From Chryseobacterium sp. PMSZPI (GTDB lineage: Bacteria > Bacteroidota > Bacteroidia > Flavobacteriales > Weeksellaceae), in assembly GCF_002835665.1 (NCBI RefSeq), contig NZ_PIZV01000010.1:1-46011 (forward strand): DNA of 46,011 nt, in the 5' to 3' direction. Below are positions 26,095-35,170 of the stretch, one piece after another (the first letter of the stretch is position 1; each line of letters starts with the position of its first letter). The position numbers and the translations under genes were made by a program. A model generated the notes under the pieces. It did no database searches. It saw only the letters and a list, made by a program, of their open reading frames with translations, and had not been told where the DNA came from.

Positions 26095-28686
26095 CTATTC
26101 ATTGTCATTATTCTCGTCGCTCTGAAACAGATCACCAATCATTCCTCCTTCATCATCCATATCGCCGGTTGGTTCCGGTTCTTCATATACTTCAGGTTCT
26201 TCTTCAACAGGTTCAGGAATGGTAATATTAATAGCTTTTACCTTAAACTTGGTAAACTGATTTCCAATCGCTTTTATTCCTTTTACCGTTATAAATTCAT
26301 CAATATTTATAGTTTCAGGATCGCGTTCTTTTCCTTTATCCTTTGCAAAAATAATTTCAGCTGTGGCATCATTGGCCACAATTACATTTTCAATGAATGA
26401 TTTTGGATGTTCCGATGGCATGAATGTCTGCACATTTACTGTATTCTCTAATAAAAATCTCTTGATAAAGTAAATATCTTTTTCTCCATCATAGTAGATA
26501 CAGGTAATCGGTTGTGCCGGTCTCCATTTTTCTAATACCAAATATTCGTCATCAAAACGGTTACCCAGATCAAAAGAAACCAATTTTACTTCTCCATTGG
26601 TATTGATGGTAAGGATTTTATCATCACCTTTAAAGCTTCCTAATAATGTACCTCTTGCATCGGCGTTCAATCTTCTCACGGTATCATCAAACCAGATTTT
26701 TCTTGGAGCCAGCGTGGATACACCTTCTTCCTTCATATCCACTTTTTTCACAGCGTATTTGGTCACCAGGTTTCCTTTGGAGTCACGTCCTTTGATGGCA
26801 AGATCGGAGAAATTAATCTCCATTTTATTCTTTCTGATTCTCGGATTAGGCTTAAGGAGTACAGTTACCGTTTCGGCTTCTCCATTAGGATTGGCTGAAA
26901 AATATAATGTTTCTGAACCTTTTTTATCTGAAGCCAATGGATAATCTGTATTTCTGGTTACCCCCGTTACGGAAAAACGTTTCATATAGTACGGTCCTTC
27001 CCTACCTTCACGATAGATCATATTATAAACCGTTCTTTTATCATTTTTCTTCCATACAGCAACATGAAGAATATCTTTTCCGATGAAGGTTTTGGCTTCT
27101 ACTTTCACCACCTTCATACTTCCATCTTTCCTGAAAGTAATGATATCATCAATATCGGAGCAATCAAACATATACTGATCTTTTTTCAAAGAAGTTCCGA
27201 TAAAACCTTCCTCAAAATTAGCATAGAATTTCTCATTGGCTACGGCTACTTTTGTAGCATCAATCGTATCAAAGATTCTAAGTTCAGTTTTTCTTTGCTT
27301 GTCTTTTCCGTATTTCTTTTGAATATTTAAATAATAATCAATCGCATAAGCGATCAAATTGGCAAGGTGATATTTTACCTGTTCTATTTTCCCTTCAAGA
27401 GCGGCAATATTTTCTTTAAATTTATCCAAATCGAATCTTGAAATTCTCTTGATTCTGATTTCTGTTAATTTTAAAATATCTTCTTCCGTTACAGCTCTTA
27501 AAAGATGTCCTGTATGTGGCTTTAATCCTTTATCGATAGTTTTCAGTACATCCTCCCAGGTTTTTACTTCTTCAATATCGTGGTAAATTCTATTTTCGAT
27601 GAAAATTCTTTCCAGTGAAGAAAAATGCCAGCTTTCCTGAAGTTCGTGAAGCTCAATTTCTAATTCCTTCTTCAGCAACGACACTGTATGATCCGTATTC
27701 ATTTTCAGAATATCGGAAACATTCATAAACATAGGTTTATCTCCTACAATAACGCAGGCATTCGGAGAAATGGTTACCTGACAGTCTGTGAATGCATATA
27801 GAGCATCAATGGTTTTGTCAGGAGATACATCATTATGGATGTGAATCAGAATTTCTACTTTATCTGAAGTATTGTCTTCAATCTTTTTAATCTTGATCTT
27901 CCCTTTTTCGTTTGCCTTTAAAATCGAATCGATCAGATCACTTGTTGTTTTGGAATAAGGAAGTTCGGAGATAACCAACGTATGCTTATCCGTCTGGGTA
28001 ATTTTAGCTCTGGCTCTTACTTTTCCACCTCTGTGGCCATCGTTATATTCGGAAACATCCAGATATCCTGCTGTTAAGAAATCAGGATATAATTCAAATC
28101 TCTTTCCTTTCAAATAGGCTACAGAAGCATTGATTAGCTCGTTAAAGTTGTGTGGAAGTATTTTGGTAGAAAGCCCTACCCCAATTCCTTCTACCCCTTG
28201 AGCAAGAAGCAACGGAAACTTTACCGGTAAATCGATCGGCTCATTATTTCTACCATCATAAGATTTGGCCCACTCGGTCGTTTTAGGATTAAAGACCACT
28301 TCCAAAGCAAACGGAGTTAACCTGGCTTCAATATACCTGGCTGCCGCCGCAGAATCACCGGTGTAGATATTCCCCCAGTTTCCTTGGGTATCGATCAGTA
28401 ATTCTTTCTGTCCGATTTGCACCATGGCATCAGTAATGGAAGCATCACCATGGGGGTGATATTTCATTGTATTTCCTACAATATTAGCCACTTTATTATA
28501 ACGGCCGTCTTCCAGCTCACGCATAGAGTGCATAATTCTTCGTTGAACAGGCTTTAGCCCATCATATACCGAAGGAATGGCCCTATCCAAAATTACATAG
28601 GAAGCATAATCCAGAAACCAGTCTTTATAAAGACCTGAAACTTTCTTCAAGCTTTCACCCTCATGCGAATATTCTTCTGTCGTCAT
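26095..28686 (-). CDS. parC: DNA topoisomerase IV subunit A
   Basis: DNA-cleaving subunit of a type IIA topoisomerase, 863 aa. The catalytic tyrosine is Y118 in AAAARYIEARL. The quinolone-binding region reads HPHGDASITDA at 77-87, with serine at position 83. The C-terminal domain has beta-propeller-like blades but no obvious GyrA box. It ends in a very acidic tail (about 45 residues rich in Glu and Asp). Pairing with the 627-aa subunit B gene upstream favours topoisomerase IV over gyrase, but gyrase naming cannot be fully excluded by sight. Confidence 0.9.
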   Translation of the reverse strand: MTTEEYSHEGESLKKVSGLYKDWFLDYASYVILDRAIPSVYDGLKPVQRRIMHSMRELEDGRYNKVANIVGNTMKYHPHGDASITDAMVQIGQKELLIDTQGNWGNIYTGDSAAAARYIEARLTPFALEVVFNPKTTEWAKSYDGRNNEPIDLPVKFPLLLAQGVEGIGVGLSTKILPHNFNELINASVAYLKGKRFELYPDFLTAGYLDVSEYNDGHRGGKVRARAKITQTDKHTLVISELPYSKTTSDLIDSILKANEKGKIKIKKIEDNTSDKVEILIHIHNDVSPDKTIDALYAFTDCQVTISPNACVIVGDKPMFMNVSDILKMNTDHTVSLLKKELEIELHELQESWHFSSLERIFIENRIYHDIEEVKTWEDVLKTIDKGLKPHTGHLLRAVTEEDILKLTEIRIKRISRFDLDKFKENIAALEGKIEQVKYHLANLIAYAIDYYLNIQKKYGKDKQRKTELRIFDTIDATKVAVANEKFYANFEEGFIGTSLKKDQYMFDCSDIDDIITFRKDGSMKVVKVEAKTFIGKDILHVAVWKKNDKRTVYNMIYREGREGPYYMKRFSVTGVTRNTDYPLASDKKGSETLYFSANPNGEAETVTVLLKPNPRIRKNKMEINFSDLAIKGRDSKGNLVTKYAVKKVDMKEEGVSTLAPRKIWFDDTVRRLNADARGTLLGSFKGDDKILTINTNGEVKLVSFDLGNRFDDEYLVLEKWRPAQPITCIYYDGEKDIYFIKRFLLENTVNVQTFMPSEHPKSFIENVIVANDATAEIIFAKDKGKERDPETINIDEFITVKGIKAIGNQFTKFKVKAINITIPEPVEEEPEVYEEPEPTGDMDDEGGMIGDLFQSDENNDNE

Positions 28687-28694
28687 CTGTTTTT

Positions 28695-29171
28695 TTATCT
28701 ATTTTTCTCTTTATTAGCTTTCACTACTTTATTGAGAGAGAGTTTTAAATCATTTACTTCTTTTTGGTTCAAATAAGAAATCTGGTATTTAAGAATCGTA
28801 GAACCATTATTCTTACTTGAGACGGTGATGTATAATCTTTTAATAAAAAAAATACTGATCACATCATATTTTAGCAATTTATATTTTGGAAATTCATCAT
28901 GTAATGCTTTATTTAAAAAAGGAATAATATTTCTGTTTTTAAAATTCAGCGCTTCTCCATCACTATCATATTCAAAAATCTGTCGTCCATTAATATGAAA
29001 AAGAATCAGCATTAAAACGGGAATAATAATTAATAAATAACTTTCAGCTCCCAAAGCATTAAATCTATACTTATTTGCCCAAAAGGCTATTACTCCAAAT
29101 ACTACTGCCATTAGCAACAGCGTATTTATAAAATTATAAACTGATGTTTTATTTCGGTTACTTAGTCTCAT
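28695..29171 (-). CDS. Small membrane protein between parE and parC
   Basis: Unknown protein of 158 aa. Two transmembrane helices (about residues 13-31 and 43-60) are followed by a soluble domain of about 95 residues with the order FEYDSDGEALNF, a helix, then beta strands (VISIFFIKRLYITV). This resembles a PH-like membrane protein, though I cannot assign a family firmly. It lies eight bases before parC and 16 bases after parE on the same strand, so it is co-transcribed with the topoisomerase subunits. Confidence 0.75.
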   Translation of the reverse strand: MRLSNRNKTSVYNFINTLLLMAVVFGVIAFWANKYRFNALGAESYLLIIIPVLMLILFHINGRQIFEYDSDGEALNFKNRNIIPFLNKALHDEFPKYKLLKYDVISIFFIKRLYITVSSKNNGSTILKYQISYLNQKEVNDLKLSLNKVVKANKEKNR

Positions 29172-29187
29172 TTTATGTTGATCAGTT

Positions 29188-31071
29188 TTATTCTTCTATT
29201 TCATCCAGGATTTCTTTTTTATCAATATCTGTATCTTCAACTACCAGATTTTCAAGGATGAATGTTTGTCTGTCCGGAGTATTTTTCCCCATATAAAATT
29301 CAAGAAGCTGCTCAATAGTCTGATCTTTTCCTACTACTACAGGTTCTAAACGGATATCTTTACCAATAAAATGTTTAAACTCATCCGGAGAAATTTCACC
29401 TAATCCTTTGAATCGGGTGATTTCAGGGTTTTTTCCAAGCTCATTCAAAGCTTTTATTCTTTCCAATTCTGTATAACAGTATCTTGTTTCTTTTTTATTT
29501 CTAACCCTGAACAACGGAGTCTGTAGAATATAAAGGTGTCCATTTTTGATCAAATCCGGGAAGAATTGTAAGAAAAACGTAATCATCAGTAATCGGATGT
29601 GCATCCCATCAACATCGGCATCGGTAGCAATAATCACCTGATTATATCTAAGGTCTTCTAAGCTTTCCTCAATATTTAAAGCAGCCTGAAGAAGGTTAAA
29701 TTCCTCATTTTCATATACCACTTTCTTAGTAAGTCCATAACAATTCAATGGCTTACCTTTCAGTGAGAATACCGCTTGTGTTTCTACATCTCTGGATTTT
29801 GTAATAGATCCGGATGCGGAATCTCCCTCGGTAATAAAAATTTGAGTATCACCTTTTCTTTCGGCTTTCTGATCGTTATAATGCTGTCTACAGTCTCGAA
29901 GCTTTTTGTTGTGAAGAGAAACTTTTTTGGCTCTTTCTCTTGCCAGCTTCTGAATCCCTGAAAGTTCTTTTCTTTCTCTTTCAGAAATCAATATTTTTCT
30001 CTGAATTGCTTCTGCAATCTCAGGATTTTTGTGAAGGAAATTATCGAGTTTGCTTTTAAGGAAATCAATTACAAAAGTTCTTACGGTAGGCCCATTCGGT
30101 CCGATATCGTTAGATCCTAATTTTGTTTTGGTCTGAGATTCAAACACCGGCTCTTCCACATTGATGGAAATAGCAGCAATAATCGATTTTCTAATATCTG
30201 AAGCATCGAAATTTTTATTAAAAAACTCACGAATCGTTTTTACATAGGCTTCACGGAAAGCATTAAGGTGGGTACCTCCTTGTGTTGTATTCTGTCCATT
30301 AACGAATGAAAAGTAAGTCTCCGTCTGGGATTTATCCGTGTGAGTAATGGCTACCTCAATATCGTCATCTTTCAAATGAACGATCGGATACAGCGTATCA
30401 CTTTCCAATTCTTCTTCCAAAAGGTCTTTCAAACCATTTTCTGAAAAATAGGTTTCCCCATTGAAAAGAATTTTCAATCCCGGATTCAGATAGGCGTAGT
30501 TTCGGAGCATTCTTTCGATATACTCTTTTCTGTATTTAAAGTGCAGGAATATTTCACCATCAGGAATAAAGGAAATTTCCGTACCGTTTCTGTCCGAAGT
30601 ATCTTTTTCATCAAAGTTTTCTTTGATCATACCACGGGAGAATTCGGCCATTTTCATTTTTCCATCACGGAAAGAACGTACTCTAAAATAGTCCGAAAGA
30701 GCGTTTACCGCTTTGGTACCGACCCCGTTCAATCCTACGGATTTTTTGAAGGCTTTACTATCGTACTTACCTCCGGTATTCATTTTGGAAACGGCATCTA
30801 CTACTTTTCCTAATGGAATTCCACGACCGAAGTCACGGATGGTAACTTTACCGTCGTCGAGTTTTATTTCAATTCTTTTTCCGGATTTCATTCTGAACTC
30901 ATCAATAGAGTTATCCAGAATTTCTTTAAGCAAAATATAAATACCATCATCAGCGGAGGAACCGTCACCAAGCTTCCCGATGTACATGCCGGGGCGCAAA
31001 CGGATATGTTCCTGCCAATCGAGGGTTCTGATATTATCTTCGGAGTAGGTTGGATTTATTTCTTGTGACAT
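29188..31071 (-). CDS. parE: DNA topoisomerase IV subunit B
   Basis: ATPase subunit of the type IIA topoisomerase, 627 aa from the Met at 31071. An upstream Met at 31086 would lie at the predicted transcription start and is less likely. The GHKL ATPase domain shows [26 protein letters not shown] and [13 protein letters not shown]. The TOPRIM domain shows ITEGDSASG and [12 protein letters not shown]. The absence of a large insertion and the partner parC downstream fit ParE. It begins an operon with a small membrane protein and parC. Confidence 0.92.
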   Translation of the reverse strand: MSQEINPTYSEDNIRTLDWQEHIRLRPGMYIGKLGDGSSADDGIYILLKEILDNSIDEFRMKSGKRIEIKLDDGKVTIRDFGRGIPLGKVVDAVSKMNTGGKYDSKAFKKSVGLNGVGTKAVNALSDYFRVRSFRDGKMKMAEFSRGMIKENFDEKDTSDRNGTEISFIPDGEIFLHFKYRKEYIERMLRNYAYLNPGLKILFNGETYFSENGLKDLLEEELESDTLYPIVHLKDDDIEVAITHTDKSQTETYFSFVNGQNTTQGGTHLNAFREAYVKTIREFFNKNFDASDIRKSIIAAISINVEEPVFESQTKTKLGSNDIGPNGPTVRTFVIDFLKSKLDNFLHKNPEIAEAIQRKILISERERKELSGIQKLARERAKKVSLHNKKLRDCRQHYNDQKAERKGDTQIFITEGDSASGSITKSRDVETQAVFSLKGKPLNCYGLTKKVVYENEEFNLLQAALNIEESLEDLRYNQVIIATDADVDGMHIRLLMITFFLQFFPDLIKNGHLYILQTPLFRVRNKKETRYCYTELERIKALNELGKNPEITRFKGLGEISPDEFKHFIGKDIRLEPVVVGKDQTIEQLLEFYMGKNTPDRQTFILENLVVEDTDIDKKEILDEIEE

Positions 31072-31091
31072 ATATGATTTCAGCAAACATA

Positions 31092-31099
31092 CAAAAGTA
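31092..31099 (-). promoter_or_regulatory. -7 box for the parE operon
   Basis: Minus strand TACTTTTG is an exact TAnnTTTG match, about 20 bases before the start at 31071. The rest of the gap 31072-31499 holds the terminal-inverted-repeat element described separately. Confidence 0.55.
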
Positions 31100-31217
31100 C
31101 GAAATTGTCCAAAATTATCCGAATTTTAAAATTCATTTTTTAGCTTTAAAAGCAATAAATATTTCCAAATGGAATAATTCACCATAAATAGATTAAAATA
31201 ACAATCATTTATGCATA

Positions 31218-31460
31218 ATGCCCGTTGTACATTTTGATATTTTAACGTCAGCTCAGAGTAAAGTTTTGAAGCCGGGAGCTGGAGGCTGAAAGTGATGAAG
31301 GCCATAAAAATAACTATTCATCTTTTTTATTGATCTTAAGGCAAAATTAATGATGTCATAGGCTATCAATCATTACTAACTTCCAGCTTCTTTCTTCTAG
31401 CTTCCAACCCTTTTTACCCTGATCTCAGGTGATTTTAGCCTCAAAATGCACAACGGGTAT
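31218..31460. repeat. MITE-like element with 20-bp terminal inverted repeats
   Basis: Ends of about 20 bases (CCCGTTGTACATTTTGA on the left, its complement with one change on the right) enclose 200 bases without a frame. The halves are complementary over much of their length, including GAGCTGGAGGCTGAAAG opposite CTTCCAGCTTCTTTC. A TA dinucleotide flanks each end, as expected for a TA target duplication. Confidence 0.65.
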
Positions 31461-31499
31461 TAGAAGAGTAAAAGTTATATCCAGTAATACAGTAATACA

Positions 31500-32060
31500 T
31501 TAATTCGTATTCAGAACCGTAGGGCTACCATTTTCCAACTGGCATATTATATTCTTTAACATAGCAGGAACAATCAATTTATGAAAAGGACGAACGGGCA
31601 GGAAGTACAATATACCCAGCCAATTATGGAATTTTACTGTGGTGGAAATCGTCAGAGAGTTTAGATCCTTCAGATCTTGTTTCTGATCAATCATAAGGGA
31701 AATTCTAAAATCCAGATGTTTATCATCTTCACCCAAAATAATTTCATTGCAGGTTTTATCAAATACTTTAAAAAGTCCTACGCGATCTCCTACTTCACAT
31801 TTAAAATTTTCAATATTCTGTGTTTTTTCAACTTCAGCACCTGTTTTTAGCCCCAATAGACCAACAACTTTATTTCTAAAAGCAAACATTTCCTTTCCCC
31901 ATTTTGGGCCGCTGGTAAAAAAAGCTTTTCCCACTTCCTCTATGCTAAAGCGTTGAGGATTATTTGCCAATTCTCCTTCAAAACTATCGATATAATCGAA
32001 ATTATTTTTTCCTTGAGATAAAATGGATTCTTGCGGAAATTCAACTTTCTTAATATTCAT
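31500..32060 (-). CDS. DUF2867 domain protein
   Basis: Soluble protein of 186 aa matching DUF2867, a family with a lipid- or ligand-binding SRPBCC-like fold that is often fused to SDR domains. Typical segments are VGDRVGLFKVFDKTCNEIILGEDD (in parts), LDFRISLMID, and the C-terminal LYFLPVRPFHKLIVPAML. The start at 32060 is chosen because the strong promoter box lies at 32092-32099; a Met 20 codons further upstream is before the predicted transcription start. A palindrome upstream suggests regulation. Function unknown. Confidence 0.82.
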   Translation of the reverse strand: MNIKKVEFPQESILSQGKNNFDYIDSFEGELANNPQRFSIEEVGKAFFTSGPKWGKEMFAFRNKVVGLLGLKTGAEVEKTQNIENFKCEVGDRVGLFKVFDKTCNEIILGEDDKHLDFRISLMIDQKQDLKDLNSLTISTTVKFHNWLGILYFLPVRPFHKLIVPAMLKNIICQLENGSPTVLNTN

Positions 32061-32091
32061 GTCATTGGGTGTAAGTGGGTTATTTGTATAA

Positions 32092-32121
32092 CAAATGTAA
32101 GTATCTTTCTTTAGATGCAAA
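32092..32121 (-). promoter_or_regulatory. Promoter of the DUF2867 gene
   Basis: Minus strand TTTG (32118-32121), 18-base spacer, then TACATTTG (32092-32099). Both elements fit the Bacteroidota consensus, and the start codon is about 30 bases downstream. Confidence 0.7.
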
Positions 32122-32131
32122 AGAAAATATT

Positions 32132-32147
32132 AAACAAATGTTTGTTT
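32132..32147. promoter_or_regulatory. Palindromic operator candidate
   Basis: AAACAAA-TG-TTTGTTT is a perfect 7+2+7 inverted repeat ten bases upstream of the -33 element. The form is like TetR-family operators; no TetR gene is adjacent. Confidence 0.4.
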
Positions 32148-32292
32148 GATTTTAGTTTCCTTTGAAAGACTTACATTTTAAACTATAAGTCATTGTAAGC
32201 AGTACTTCCGGACAAACTTTTAAAGCATTTCTGATTTATCATTCAACGTTTTAAATATTTCATTAAATTCGATAACCAGAAAATTTGTTTAT

Positions 32293-33441
32293 ATGATACA
32301 ACTTCCTCTATCGAAGCTTTCCAATGTGGGAACAACTATTTTCAGCCAGATGACACAATTGGCCAATGAAAATGAAGCCATTAATCTTTCTCAGGGATTT
32401 CCTGATTTCATGCCTGATGCAGAATTATTGGATCAGGTAAATTATTTTATAAAAAAAGGTTTCAATCAGTATGCTCCTTTGGGAGGAATAATCGGTTTAA
32501 AGGAAGAGATTGCGCGAAAAATAGAGAACAGTCATAAAGCCATCTATCATCCAGGTACTGAAATTACGGTTACTGCCGGAGGTACACAAGCTATTTTTAC
32601 AGCCATTGCAGCCTTTATCAAAAAGGATGATGAAGTGATTATCTTTGAGCCGGCTTATGATTGTTATGAACCTACCGTAGAGCTTTTCGGAGGAATTGTA
32701 AAGCGATTTGAAATGAAGGCTCCGGATTATACCATCGATTGGTCCGTTGTAAAGACATTGATTAGCGACAAAACCAAAATGATCATTCTTAATAATCCGA
32801 ACAATCCTTCAGGAAGAATTTTAAAAGAAGAAGATATTCAGGAACTTATTCAATTGGTGAAAGGAACTTCCATACTTATCCTTAGTGATGAAGTATATGA
32901 AAATATAGTTTTTGACGGAAAAAAACATTTAAGTATTTGCCAGTATCCGGAGCTTAAAGAAAGAAGTCTTCTTGTTGCTTCTTTCGGAAAACTTTTCCAT
33001 GTTACGGGTTGGAAGGTAGGTTATTGTGCTGCTCCAAAAAATTTAACGGATGAGTTCAGGAAAGTGCATCAGTTTAACGTTTTCTGCGTTAATACACCTA
33101 TCCAGCTTGCTTTAGCAGAATACATGAAAAACGATGAGCATTATACTCATCTTAATCAGTTTTTCCAGGAAAAAAGAGATTTTTTAAGACAGGGGTTAGC
33201 CAACACCTCTTTTGAATTACTCGATTGTGAAGGAACTTACTTTCAGGCTGTAAAATATAGTGCAATCTCTGACAAAAATGATTTTGATTTTGCCACTGAA
33301 CTTACGATCAGTCATAAGGTAGCCACTGTTCCTTTCTCTTCTTTTTATAAAAACAAATTAAATGAAAATGTGATCAGATTATGTTTTGCCAAAAAAGAGG
33401 AAACTTTGGAAAGAGCCATTGAAAATCTTTCCAGGCTTTAA
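32293..33441 (+). CDS. Methionine aminotransferase (YbdL-like), PLP-dependent
   Basis: Fold-type I aminotransferase of 382 aa, close in pattern to E. coli YbdL, which prefers methionine and uses keto-methylthiobutyrate in methionine salvage. The opening INLSQGFPDFMPD and the QYAPLGGIIGL stretch are typical. The PLP-binding lysine is K233 in SFGKLFHVTGWKVGY. NNPNNPSGR at 167-175 and SDEVYE near 198-203 contact the cofactor. It stands alone with a 230-base upstream gap. Substrate preference is inferred from family resemblance. Confidence 0.9.
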   Translation: MIQLPLSKLSNVGTTIFSQMTQLANENEAINLSQGFPDFMPDAELLDQVNYFIKKGFNQYAPLGGIIGLKEEIARKIENSHKAIYHPGTEITVTAGGTQAIFTAIAAFIKKDDEVIIFEPAYDCYEPTVELFGGIVKRFEMKAPDYTIDWSVVKTLISDKTKMIILNNPNNPSGRILKEEDIQELIQLVKGTSILILSDEVYENIVFDGKKHLSICQYPELKERSLLVASFGKLFHVTGWKVGYCAAPKNLTDEFRKVHQFNVFCVNTPIQLALAEYMKNDEHYTHLNQFFQEKRDFLRQGLANTSFELLDCEGTYFQAVKYSAISDKNDFDFATELTISHKVATVPFSSFYKNKLNENVIRLCFAKKEETLERAIENLSRL

Positions 33442-33587
33442 TTTTTAAACAAGCTCATTTAATACTATTTAGGGTCTGTTTAAATTTCTAAATTTGATTT
33501 TTTGCATGTCATTCAAATTTTTATCTAAATCATATTCTTTGAGTGTTTTTTAATTAAAAATAGAATATATGGATTATGAATTTTCTG

Positions 33588-33748
33588 ACGCAAAGTTTTC
33601 ATTTTTGAAATTGTCGATTTTAAGAGAGCAAAAGATAGAATCAACTTTGTTGATTCGTCAAAGCGTATGTGCATATTGCTTCATCAGTGGCAGAGCCACA
33701 TCACTTTGCCCACTTAAAATAAAGCAGCATTATTAATGAACTTTGCGT
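33588..33748. repeat. Intergenic repeat family 2, copy B
   Basis: Bounded by ACGCAAAG (33588-33595) and CTTTGCGT (33741-33748). Hairpins GAATCAAC-TTT-GTTGATTC and GTGGC-AGA-GCCAC stand where copy A (15686-15853) has different but equally complementary arms. Confidence 0.8.
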
Positions 33749-33861
33749 TTATCTTTTTAATCAAAAAAACAATTTGACAATCAGATACATCGACTTATGA
33801 ATAAAATTCAATCAGGATTTTACACTTTTTCATAATGAAGTGATTTATTGGCGTTTTTTTG

Positions 33862-33869
33862 TACATTCG
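33862..33869 (+). promoter_or_regulatory. -7 like box for peptide 1
   Basis: TACATTCG differs from TAnnTTTG at one of the fixed positions. It lies 28 bases before the ATG at 33898, and a similar box TACATTAG (36286-36293) precedes peptide 2. Confidence 0.4.
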
Positions 33870-33897
33870 TTATAATCAATCCATTAAAACAATAATT

Positions 33898-34056
33898 ATG
33901 AAAAATCAAGCTTTACCTCAAGGAAAAAAACTGAACAAACAAGAATTGAATAAAATTAAAGGAGGACTTAAAATATGTATTCTTCCGGAAACAACCGAAT
34001 GTGCTTTCTATGGAAATTTTTGTGGAGAGCCTCAATGTAAAATAAGGCCTTTGTAA
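33898..34056 (+). CDS. GG-leader Cys-rich peptide precursor 1
   Basis: Small gene of 52 codons. The first 23 residues are a leader (KKLNKQELNKIKGG at its end) of the double-glycine type, as seen in bacteriocins and in flavobacterial bacteriocin-like peptides. The 29-residue core has four Cys in the pattern C-x7-C-x6-C-x4-C, and the final Cys is followed by KIRP. The start is the ATG at 33898 and not a TTG further upstream, because the leader length then equals that of the other three precursors. A family 1 repeat follows. Function and maturation are unknown; cleavage after GG is inferred from family resemblance. Confidence 0.8.
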   Translation: MKNQALPQGKKLNKQELNKIKGGLKICILPETTECAFYGNFCGEPQCKIRPL

Positions 34057-34083
34057 ATAATAAACTACACCTATTAAAAGAGT

Positions 34084-34290
34084 AAGAGGCTGTCTCAAAA
34101 ATGTCATTCTGAACATAAACTGAAAGTTTACGAACGTAGTTCAGAAATGGGATGAAGAATCTCAAATAACTGACCATCAATGAGATTCTTTTGAACTGCG
34201 TTCGCAGACCTTCAGTCTGTGTCAGAAATCGAAGATTCGACGTAGTCAATGACAAAAGTCAAATAATTTGGCTTTTGAGACAGCCTCCTT
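34084..34290. repeat. Nested-hairpin intergenic repeat, family 1, copy C
   Basis: The largest copy, at 207 bases. Outer arms GAGGCTGTCTC and GAGACAGCCTC pair perfectly. Between them are the GTCATTCTGA and AGAATCTCA blocks of copy B plus an extra complementary pair of 23 bases (34120-34142 against 34193-34215, 19 of 23 matching), which lengthens the hairpin. It again lies between convergent genes (peptide 1 and an SDR). Confidence 0.85.
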
Positions 34291-34318
34291 TATTTATAAT
34301 GATTTTTTTACCTCTGCA

Positions 34319-35083
34319 TTATAAAAACATTCCTCCGGAAGCTTCAATTCTTTGGCCATTGATCCATCCTGCATCATCAGTACACAGGAAAGCAACGACA
34401 CCACCAATATCATCTGGAAGCCCTACTCTTCCTAAGGCTGTAGCTCCGGCCACCACATCATTGATCTCCTTATCGTCTCTTACTCTTCCTCCTCCAAAAT
34501 CTGTTTCGATAGCGCCTGGTGCAATCACATTTGCTTTGATTTTTCTTGGTCCTAATTCTTTAGCCATATATTTTGTCAGCATTTCTACTCCGGCTTTTAT
34601 TGAACCGTAAACAGAAGAGCCGGGAGTTGCAAATCTTGCCAATCCTGAAGAAATGTTAACGATTCCTCCTCCATTATTTATAAATGGTAATAATTTTTGC
34701 GTTAAGAAAAAGACTCCTTTGAAGTGAATATCTACGATATCATCCAATTGATCTTCAGTAACTTCAGTAATTGGCGCATATAAAGCTGTTCCGGCATTAT
34801 TAATCAGATAATCAATATTGGAACTTCCGGTATTTTTCTGTAAATGATCTGTGATCGTTTTTACAAACCCATCAAAACTTTTCATGTTTTTTGTATCGAG
34901 TTGAAAAGCCACTGCATTTCTCCCCATTGCTTTGATTTCACCAACCACAGCTTCTGCTTCTTCTTTGTTGCTTCTATACGTAATAATCACATCCAGACCT
35001 TTTCGGGCAATTTTTAACGCTGCATTTTTTCCTAAACCACGGTTTCCCCCTGTGATTAATGCAATTTTTGTTTTTGTTTCCAT
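34319..35083 (-). CDS. SDR family oxidoreductase
   Basis: Classical short-chain dehydrogenase/reductase of 254 aa. The cofactor motif is TGGNRGLG at 11-18, NNAGTALY near 93, the catalytic Ser in NISSGLA and the Tyr-Lys pair in VYGSIKAG. The C-terminus ends GWINGQRIEASGG, typical for this class, which includes glucose dehydrogenase-like and acyl carrier reductases. The substrate is unknown. It follows the AraC regulator after 87 bases on the same strand, so regulator and enzyme are probably a functional pair. Confidence 0.88.
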   Translation of the reverse strand: METKTKIALITGGNRGLGKNAALKIARKGLDVIITYRSNKEEAEAVVGEIKAMGRNAVAFQLDTKNMKSFDGFVKTITDHLQKNTGSSNIDYLINNAGTALYAPITEVTEDQLDDIVDIHFKGVFFLTQKLLPFINNGGGIVNISSGLARFATPGSSVYGSIKAGVEMLTKYMAKELGPRKIKANVIAPGAIETDFGGGRVRDDKEINDVVAGATALGRVGLPDDIGGVVAFLCTDDAGWINGQRIEASGGMFL

Positions 35084-35170
35084 TTCTTTGTTTGATTTAA
35101 TGAGACAAAATTGAGCTATTTTCAGAATGAAGTATTTGCTTAAATCAATCTGATATTTGCAAAATTCAAA

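Larger units (their letters stand above)
33442..33897. other. Gap holding repeat family 2 copy B and the peptide 1 promoter
   Basis: 456 bases without a gene. Contents are AT-rich spacer, the repeat 33588-33748, and the upstream region of the first peptide gene, including the shared block AGTGATTTAT at 33839-33848. Confidence 0.7.

Noticed and set aside
33859..33897. Upstream TTG start that would lengthen peptide 1 by 13 residues
   Set aside because: It would lie at or before the predicted transcription start. The ATG at 33898 gives the same 23-residue leader as the other three precursors.
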